The notes under the pieces: model-generated
What the model saw: only the letters and a program-made list of their open reading frames with translations
What the model was told of the DNA's origin: nothing
Database searches by the model: none
From: an uncultured Flavobacteriales bacterium
GTDB taxonomy: Bacteria > Bacteroidota > Bacteroidia > Flavobacteriales_D > Sanyastnellaceae
Direction of reading: 5' to 3'
Assembly: GCA_938085105.1 (NCBI GenBank)
Contig: CALKGK010000021.1
Span: 1 to 58,425 of the forward strand
DNA length: 58,425 bases
Part shown: positions 8,053 through 17,900 of the stretch, piece by piece
Position numbering within the stretch: position 1 is the first letter of the stretch
Layout: each line of letters starts with the position of its first letter
Program-made: the position numbers and the translations under genes

Positions 8053-8964
8053 CTATTGGTTAAATCGAAAGCCAATCAAGACTTCGTAGGTTCCGTTGGA
8101 GTAGTTCCTGAGGTCCGTGGTGGTCATATCATAGGCAAAACCTAAGCTGATCGCTTCTCGGTACTCATAACCTGCCATGAAAACTAGCGCATCTTGGTGT
8201 CGGTAACCAACTCCTGCAAAAAGCATGTCTTTGTAGTGTCCTTTCACATTCACATCAAACTGAGGTGGTACAGGCGCCACATATTTTACCAAAGCATTCG
8301 CTGAGACTTTCCAGGTTTCATTCACGGTGTGGGTGTACCCACCCATCAAGAAATAATGATCTTCGAGTTTACTGAGGTCGCCCGTGGTCGACTCGTACAA
8401 TTGAATCTCGTTTTGCAAAAGTTGAGGTAAGGTGAGGCCAACATACCACTTGTCGTGATACATGTATGCTCCAAACTTCGCATCGAATACTGTTTGGGAG
8501 TTCAACTCAGAAAACAAGGCGGGATCACCTTCTTCTGCCAATTGAATTTTAGATCCATCAATGGTAAATTGCATCGCCCCCATAGAAGCGGCCAAGCCCA
8601 ATTTAATCTTGTCGTTCAACTGCAAATGGTAGGTATAACTGAACTGAATTCCCGTTCTTCTTGTAGGGCCTACGTTGTCGGTAAACAAGTAACCACCCAG
8701 ACCCACTTTTTTATTCTTCAAAGGCCCTTGAAGGCTCAATGCGAAGGTTCTAGGTGCATCAGTCACTCCGCTCCATTGAGAGCGGTTGATCCCGCGCACA
8801 TCGAAGTAGTCGCTCGATCCCGCTACTCCAGGGTTGAGAACATATTTATTTTGGTCAAACTGACTGTAGTGCGGCAATTGTTGTGCACTCGTTGATTGAC
8901 AAGCTGCGCCCATGATAACAAGGAACAGAATTCGTTTTATGATTGCGTTTTTCATGGTGTTCAT
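8053..8964 (-). CDS. PorP/SprF family type IX secretion-associated membrane protein (partner of giant adhesin)
   Basis: 303 residues with a signal peptide (MKNAIIKRILFLVIMGAACQ, cut near SAQQ) and the PorP/SprF family hallmark LPHYSQFDQNKYVLNPGVAGS, followed by RSQWSGV and a long run of amphipathic beta strands ending in LIGFRFNQ. It is an outer-membrane protein. In Flavobacterium johnsoniae SprF is needed for surface delivery of the giant adhesin SprB encoded just upstream; here the order is the same. The start ATGA overlaps the stop of the 3415-residue adhesin gene by 4 bases, so the pair is translationally coupled. A second in-frame ATG at 8955 is also possible. Confidence 0.93.
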   Translation of the reverse strand: MNTMKNAIIKRILFLVIMGAACQSTSAQQLPHYSQFDQNKYVLNPGVAGSSDYFDVRGINRSQWSGVTDAPRTFALSLQGPLKNKKVGLGGYLFTDNVGPTRRTGIQFSYTYHLQLNDKIKLGLAASMGAMQFTIDGSKIQLAEEGDPALFSELNSQTVFDAKFGAYMYHDKWYVGLTLPQLLQNEIQLYESTTGDLSKLEDHYFLMGGYTHTVNETWKVSANALVKYVAPVPPQFDVNVKGHYKDMLFAGVGYRHQDALVFMAGYEYREAISLGFAYDMTTTDLRNYSNGTYEVLIGFRFNQ

Positions 8965-11900
8965 CGCATAATGGTCACAGGACCGGTTAATTGAGTATTC
9001 ACGCGTTCTTCGCGCACATCGATGACGTAGTAGTAAGTGCCAATGGGTAAAGGGTCCCCTTCATAGGTTCCGTCCCAAGGATCGGTATAACCTCGAGATT
9101 CATAGAGCAGCTCACCCCAACGGTTGTAAATCTGTACCGTTGTACTTGGGTAGAATGCTACGTTTCCAATCACCCAGAAGTCGTTCATTCCATCGTCGTT
9201 AGGGGTGAATCCATCAGGTACTGAAATTTCTGGAATGATGCTCACCATAACGGTGTCCGTACTCACACATCCCCCTTCACTCACAGCAAAAAGAATAAAT
9301 TCTTGATCTGCTCCCATCGGAAGGGTTTCTGGGTTGAAGGCGGTTGAATCTTGCAAGAGGGTTCCTGGCGACCAATACGCTGTAGCGTTCGGGTCTGTAC
9401 TTGGGTCTCCACCCAAGAAAGCAACTTCTTCCACAAACACGGATTGGTCTTCTCCAGCATCTGCAAATACAACATCGAAAATGGTAATTTCAACCTCATC
9501 GATGTCTTCACACGGTCCGTCAGTGGCAAAATAGCTCAACACATAAACCCCCGGATCGAAGTCAATCACCACTTGTGCGCTATCGCTAATCTGGGTTCCA
9601 TCTTCCAATCTCCAACCTTGGCCATCAGCAAGGGTGTTTTGTCCTTGAAGGATAACTGGATCTCCAAAACACCAACTGGTATCATTGGGCGCAAAGGCAG
9701 TAACGTCTCCTTGGCCTACGAGCAATACTGAATTCAAATCAGCGCTACAACCGGCATCATCCAACACCAATAAGTTGTAGGCTCCTTCACCAATTTCACT
9801 AAGGTCTTCATCGAAGCTAGTGAATCCGTCTGGACCAGCCCATGAGAAGGTGTAAGGGGCAAATCCGCCATTTACACTCACGTCAATCGATCCGTCCAAT
9901 GAAGAAACACAGCTTGGATCGGTACTGTCGTCCAAAATCACCTCAAGTACCGTTGCTTCTTCAATTTCAAACTCAAAGCTGTTTTCACAAAGCAGCGCAT
10001 CCATGATGTTCAATACATAGGTGCCGGGTACGAGATCCGTGATGGTCGTGTCCGCAGAAGTAAAGCCGTCAGGCCCAGTCCAGTCGTAAGTGTATGGGCT
10101 CGTGCCTCCTGTGGTTTCACTGATTTCGATGCTTCCGTTGTTTTGACCAAAGCATTGTACGTTGCTCAAATCAAAGTTGATGGAAATGCTGTCTGGAGCC
10201 AATAGTTGAAGGGTCTCCGTTGCAAAACAAGACAGTGCGTCTGTGATGCTCACAAGGTAGGTTCCCGCTTCCAAAGCAAACATGGGCTCCGTATCTGAGA
10301 AGAAGCCGTTGGGTCCGTTCACTTCAAAGGTGTAGGGTGCTTGTCCACCAGAAATCTCCAAATCGATTTCTCCATTATCTCCATCAAAACAAGTTGGAGG
10401 AAGGAGGAGCGCATTGCTCGTCAGTACTTCATTTTGTCCCACGATGAGGAAGGTATCAAGAACACAAGCATTCACATCGGTAATGGATACATCGTACTGC
10501 CCGGCCTCAAGGTTTTCTAGGAAGGCTTGGTTGGATGTAAATCCATTCGGACCTACCCATTCAAGCGTATAGTTTGGTGTTCCACCTGAAACTACAGCGT
10601 CAATCACGCCAGTGCTATCACCAAAGCAGAGCACGTCGGTAATCAGTGCGTTCAATTCCAGTAGGTCTGGTGCTTCAATGCAAACTTGTCCTGCAATGGA
10701 GCAGAAGTTGGCATCAACCACTTCATAGTCATAACAACCGGAAGGAAGATCGCTAATGTTAGTTGCGCTTTCGGCAAAACCATCTGCTCCCGTCCAAGTT
10801 ACGGTGTATGGCGCGGTTCCTCCAGAAATGTTCAACTGAATGGTTCCGTTTTCATCTCCATTACACAATGGATTCCCAACACTTGCAAGGGCACTCAATT
10901 CGTCTGGGGAGCTTACATTCACAACTTCACCCAAAAGGCACCCCAGGGCATCGGTAATTTCAAGTACGTATTCTCCCGCTTCCAAGTTGACCAGATCTTC
11001 ATCGCTTGACGTGAATCCGTTCGGGCCCGTCCAAGTCAAGGTGAAAGGCTCGTTTACTCCGTTTACGGTGAGGTCGATGCTTCCGTCCATGGCCCCAAAA
11101 CAGCTCAAGTTTTGAAGATCGATGTTCAAGTCTCCATCTGCATCGCTCAAGAAAATGAGTTCGCTTTCAAGGCATCCTTCTGTATCAAATACTTCTAGGA
11201 AATAGTTCCCTGCGCCAATGTTTTCCAATAGGGCGTCAGTTCCAAGAAGCGTATTTCCGTTGTCCAAATCATACCAGAAATAGCTGTAATCTGCCGTTCC
11301 TCCGCTTACTTGAGCTTCGAGGCTACCATCTGTATTCTGGCAACTTGGAGCGTCTTCAACCAAGGTGATGAGGATCTCTGGGTTTTCGATGATCTCGATG
11401 CTTTCGGTGGATACACATCCTTGATCGTCGGTCACATTTACTTCGTAGATTCCCGATGCGAGGTCGAACAAGTCCTCATCGCTGGAGGTGAATCCGTTCG
11501 GACCCGTCCAAGAGATGAGGTAAGGGGCGACTCCTCCGTCAATGCTCAAATCGATGCTTCCTTCTTCAACTGCAAAACAGTTTGTGAAGTCGCCATCCAA
11601 GGTCAAGTTTGCTCCGGCAATTTCCTCAAGGGTGTAGCTTTGGTTAAAGGCACATCCATTGACATCACTCACTTCAAGTACATATTCACCTGGATTGAGG
11701 TTGAAGATGTCTTCATCATTGGATGAGAAGGCATCCGGACCGGTCCAGATAAAGGTATAAGGTGCTTCTCCACCTGAAACTTCAAGCTCAATCGCTCCTG
11801 TAAACGGAGTGCTACACTCAACGCTTGTGATGGATTCAATCACTTCAATGGCCGTTGCTGGGTCGATGCAAATCTCTTGTTGCACCAAGCACAGGTTTTG

Positions 11901-14900
11901 ATCTTCTACGGTGAGGGTGTAACAACCCGGCTCGAGATTATCGATGTCTTCTTGGTTGGATGAGAAGCCATTTGGGCCGGTCCAAGAGTAGATGAACGGT
12001 TCAACACCACCTTGCACGTTCACTCCAATACTTCCATCGTTTAGGCCTTCGCAACTCGGGCTGTTGGCCGTGCTTTGAATTACAATCTGCGCTGGATCAT
12101 CCAATTCAATGATTTCCCCGAACAAACACCCAAAGGCATCGGTCACCAAAACGCTATAGGTTCCTGCTGTCAAGTCACTGATGTCTTCGTCCGCAGAAGT
12201 GAAGCCGTTAGGGCCATCCCACTCGATGGTGAAGGGTGCTTCTACATCACTCAAGGTAATGTCGATTGCTCCGTCTGCTCCTCCGAAACAATTCGGCAAA
12301 GTCAAATCAAAGTCTATCGTTCCACTAGCATCGTTAAGCACCATTTGTGCATTGGCCGAGCATCCATTTTCATCTTCTACGAACACTTGATAAGCACCTG
12401 CAGCTAAGTTTTCGATGAGGGCGTCGTTTCCAATACTGAGTCCGCCGTTATCCAAGTCGATCCAGTTGAACACATAAACACCGCTTCCACCGCTCACGAG
12501 GGCTTCTAGTGAGCCGTCAGCATTCAAACAAGTGGGTGAACTTTCGTTAAGTGCAATGATTATTTCCGTGCTTTCCACAAGGGTAATCGCAGTGCTTGCT
12601 TCACATCCTTGTTGATCTGCAACAATCACGGTGTACTCTCCTGGAGCTAGTCCGTTCAAATCCTCGTCGCTTGAAACAAATCCATCCGGACCCGTCCATG
12701 CAACATCAAAAGGTGCTAATCCGCCGCTAATTTCCAAATCAATGGATCCGTCATTGGATTCAAAACAAACCACGCCTGTTCCATTCAAAACGAGTTCAAT
12801 GGCAATGGCTTCACTCACTTCAAAAGTAGCGCTGCTTGTACATCCATTGTTGTCTTGAACTTCCACAAAATAGGATCCTGCCACAAGGTTTGTAATGTTT
12901 TCATCGGCAGAAGCGAAGGCGTCGGGGCCTGTCCAAACCACGCTGTACGGCGCTGCTCCTCCGCTAATGATCAATTCAATTGATCCGTCATCAGTGGCGT
13001 CACAAGAAACGTTCGAGATGTTCGCATCGATGGCGAGTTCTGAACTTTCTCCAAGGGTATATGTGGATTCGCTGATGCAATTTTCCTCATCACTAGCAAA
13101 CACAGTGTATTCTCCAGCAAAAAGGGTGTTAATGTCTTCATCTGTAGATGTAAATCCGTTCGGACCCGTCCACAAGAAGCTCACCGTTCCATTTCCTCCA
13201 ATAACTTCGAGGTCAATGGCTCCTGTTTGTTCTCCAAAACAAAGCACATCGGTGATGGTTTCTTGAAGTTCAATGCTTTGTCCTTCTTCGATGGTGATGG
13301 TCTCATTTACAACACAGTTGCTCGCATCGCTTAATTCGAGAAGGTACTCTCCTGGAACGAGGTTGTTGATGTCCTCATTCCCTGAAGTAAATCCGTCAGG
13401 ACCCGTCCAAAAGAACACATAAGGGGCCAAACCGCCGCTCACCGAGAGGTCAATACTACCGTCATTCAATCCAAAGCAAGTAACATTGCTCGCATTGACG
13501 ATGAGGTCAAGAATGTCGTTTTCTTCAATGGTAATGCTAAGGCTTGTTGTACAATCGTTCGCATCTGTAATAATGGCATCGTAGGTTCCAGCTTCCAATG
13601 CTGCATTGTCCTCATCGCTAGAAACAAAAGCATTTGGTCCGGTCCAGCTCACGTTGAAAGGAGCAATTCCTCCACTGATGGTCAAATCAATTGATCCGTC
13701 ATTAGCGCCGTTACAGGAAATATCGTTTCCAGTTGCGGTGGCTGTTAGTGGGTCTGGGCTGAGCAAATCAAAGACTTCTGCTGAAATGCATCCCGCATCA
13801 TCAGTCACCTGAACAGCATAGCTTCCTTCTTCCAAATCGGCAATGTCTTCGTCCAAAGAGGTAAATCCATTCGGACCGGTCCATTCAAAGGTATAAACTC
13901 CCGTTCCGCCGTTGGGTGTAATGTCGATGCTTCCGTTCAAATCTCCTGAACACAGAGGGTCGTTCAAAGTAGCGTCCACGGTGATTTCATCGGCATCCGA
14001 AATGCTCACTCCGTCAATCACCAAGCACCCATTGTCGTCTGTTACCTGAACGAAGTACACTCCAGCACCCAAGTTCAAAACCTCTTCCGTAGTTCCAACC
14101 ACGTTAAAGTCTTGATCGCTCCAAACAACGTCGTAAGGTGCAGCACCTCCGTTGATGGTCACCAAAACAGAGCCTGTTTCTAGCGTACATGCCGAGTTTG
14201 TGCTCTCGAGGTCCAAAGTAATTTCTAGTCCTGGAGCAATTGTTTCTGAAATTTCGGTAGTACAAGAGTTGATGTCTTCAATGGTCAGGGTATAGGTTCC
14301 TGCTTCCAATCCGCTCAAATCTTCTGTGTTGGCTGTGAAGCCATTTGGCCCAGTCCAAGAGTAGGTGTAGTTGGGTGAACCTCCGCTCACTTCCACGTCG
14401 ATGCTTCCGTTTTCATCTCCGAAGCAGCTCTCGTCGTTGGCAACGCTTGTCGCGGTGAGCTCAGGGGTTTCGAGCAATTCAATGCTTTCATCCAAAACAC
14501 ATCCTCCACCATCAGTCACGTTCAATTGATAAACGCCCGCTACAAGGTTACTCAGGTCTTCTGCGCTAGAACCAAATCCATTCGGTCCGGTCCAGGTGAA
14601 GTCGTAGTTTCCGTCTCCTCCAGTTAAGGTAATGTCGATGGATCCGGTGTTTTCACCAAAACAGTTGGGGCTCACTACATCGCTGAGCAGCACAAATGTT
14701 TCGGGCTGAAAGAGCACGATGTCTTCGGTAAACAAACATCCATTGTCATCTTCAACAGTCAAACTATACGTTCCTGCAGCAAGATCAAAAATGTCTTCAC
14801 TCAAGGAGCTAAATCCGTTATCGGAAGTCCAGGTAATAAAGTAGGGTGGGGTTCCGCCCAAAACCTCAATTTCAATGCTTCCGTTGTCGTCTCCACTGCA

Positions 14901-17900
14901 ATCAAGGTCGATTGGAAGGGTGTTAACAATGAGTTCCTCAGGTGCTGTCAATTCGATGCTCTGTACAACAACACAAGCATTATCGTCCTCCACGGTAATT
15001 TCATAGGTTCCCATTTCGAGGTCGCTCAAATCTTCAGAAGCAGATGCAAAAGCATCCGGACCCGTCCAAGTGATGGTGTAAGGCTCGGTTCCTCCACTGA
15101 TGCTAGCGTCAATGCTTCCCAACTCTCCAAAGCAAAGCTGAGTAGAAGCGGCAAGGTCTGCGGTCAACTCCAACGGTTCAGCAATGGTAATGTTGGCATC
15201 GCCTTCACATCCGGTATCGTCGGTGAGCGACAAAATATAATCTCCTGGAGCCAAGTTGGTGAGGTCTTCATCGGAAGAGATAAATCCATCCGGACCAATC
15301 CAATCGAAAGTGTATGGAGGAACTCCACCGCTCACGTTGGTTTCAATACTTCCATCATCAAATCCAAAGCAACTCAAGTCTGTTCCCTGGAGGTCGATCA
15401 CAATCTCTGGGGCTGTTTCCAAGGTGATGGTTCCCAAAGTAATGACACACCCCGAATCGTCTGTGATGGTTGGAATGTAATCTCCTGATGGAAGGTTTTC
15501 GAGTAGCTCACCGTTGTCTCCATTGTCCCAATCGACCGTAAAAGGTGCTATTCCCTGAGTAATGGTCAGTTCAATGCTACCGTTCGATGCTCCGAAGCAA
15601 GAAGGGTCGGTAGCATCGATATCTACCAAAATTTCATCGGGCTCAGTAATGCTGACTGTATTGATGAATTCACAGTTGTTTGCATCGCTCACAACAAGGT
15701 CATAGTCTCCTTCGAGTAAGTTGCTAATGTCTTCTGTTGTTTCGCTGAATCCATTGGGGCCTGTCCAAAGCACATCGTAGGGAGCAGTTCCTCCAACAAT
15801 GGTCATGTCAACAGCGCCGTTATCGTCACCAAAACAAGTAATTTGTGTGGTGTCCAAGGTCACTTCCAACAAGGCCGGTTCATCAATCACTACGTTCAAC
15901 AATTGAATACATCCGTTCGTGTCTTCTACTGAAACATCATAGCTACCAGCAGCCAAAGCGGTAAGGTCTTCATCCGAAGATGTAAACCCGTCTGGGCCCG
16001 TCCAAGAAATCAGGTACGGAGCTGTTCCGCCATCAATGGTAAGGTCAATTTCTCCATCGAGCAATCCTTCGCAGCTTACGTCAATCGTGCTTGTGCTCAA
16101 AATCAACTCTTCAGGTTCGTCTACCACAACGCTTGCGGTTTCTTCGCACAAATTATCATCTGTTAAGGTCAGAATATACGTTCCAGGTTCAAGAGATGAA
16201 AGATCCACATCCGACGAAGTAAACCCGTTGGGTCCGGTCCAAGAGTAAACGTAAGGTTCCACTCCATCGCTTACCAAGGTAGTGATGGCACCGTCGTTTT
16301 CCCCGTTACAGGTAATTGGAGTTAAATCGGTGGTAATGCTAATGGGTAGCGGGTTGATGATGGTTTCTGCAACCAAGACAAAACATCCCTCTTGATCACT
16401 CACTTCCACTTGATAGTCTCCTGCCGCCAAGTTGAAGATGTCTTCGTCATTGGAGGTAAAACTTGGTCCGGTCCACGGTGTGTTGTAAGGCGCTGTTCCA
16501 CCTGAGATCTCAATCTCAATGGATCCATCGTTGGCGTTGTTACAGCTAATTTGGCTTACGTTCACCGTAATGTCTAATTCTTCTGGCTGGTCAACGGTAA
16601 AACTCACGGTTGTTGAACATCCATTAAAGTCGGTCACAGTCACGGTATAATCTCCGGCTTCAATGTCACTCAGATCTTCGTCGGTTCCATTCCCATCAGC
16701 CCAAAGAAATGTATAGGGCTCTGTTCCGTTGGTCATGGAAATGTTGATGGCTCCATCCGCAAACCCGAAGCAGGAAGCATCGGTGATGATGGATCCTACC
16801 TGGATTTCGAAAGGCTCGATGATTTCTATGGATCCATTGGCTACACAAGCACCGTCATCCGTTACCTCCAGCTCATAAACTCCTGGCTCAAGACTGTTCA
16901 AATCTTCATCAGTAGAGAGGAATCCGTTCGGGCCTGTCCACGAAAAATTATAGGGCGCCGTTCCTTCTGTAACGCTTGTTTCGATACTTCCATCGTTCGC
17001 TCCAAAACAGGTAATAGGTGTTGCTTGAAGGTCGAGATTCAAAGGCAATGGGTTTTCAATCAGCCCCGTGAATTGGGTCGTACAACCCATGTCGTCAATG
17101 ACGGTGAGGGTGTAACTTCCTTCAGCAAGCCCTGAAATATCTTCATCCAAAGAAACAAAAGCGGGTCCGGCCCAGGTGGTGTTGTAAGGAGGGGTTCCGC
17201 CTGAGATGTCGACATCAATGGATCCGTCGTTGGCATTGTTGCAAGAGATGTTGTTCTCGGTTCCGTTAATGAGCAACTCGTCGGGTTCTCCAACAGTGAA
17301 CGCTTGAGTTTGAACACAGCCATTGTCATCGGTAACGCTGACTTCATAATCTCCGGCTACGAGGTTTGTAGGGTCTTCTACTGCGCCCAATCCGTTGTCC
17401 CAAAGAATGGTGTAATCTGGTGTTCCACCACTGATTGTGATATCGATACTTCCATCGCTGTTTCCGAAGCAAGAAGCATCCGTCACTACGCCATCAATCA
17501 AGATGGGGTCGGGTACAGTAACATCAAAGTTCAATGTGCTTGTACATCCATTATCATCTTCAACAATCAGGGTGTAGGTGCCGTCGCCAAGACCGGTAAT
17601 ATCTTCATCGGTTGAAGCGAAGGCATCCGGACCCGTCCAAGCAAAATTGTATGGAGGAATTCCTCCTGCAATGCTCACATCAATGGATCCGTCAAAAGCA
17701 TCTGGACAAGATTCGTTGGTAATTAAATCTTCCGTGATGATCAGTTCATCTGGCGATTCAATGGTAAAGGTGGTGTCAATCGTACATCCATTTCCGTCGC
17801 TAATGGTGAGGGTAATATCTCCTGCTGCTTGACCGTTAATCGATCCGTTGGTTGATGGATCTGTGGACCAAGTGAAATTGTAGGGTCCGCCATCTCCACC

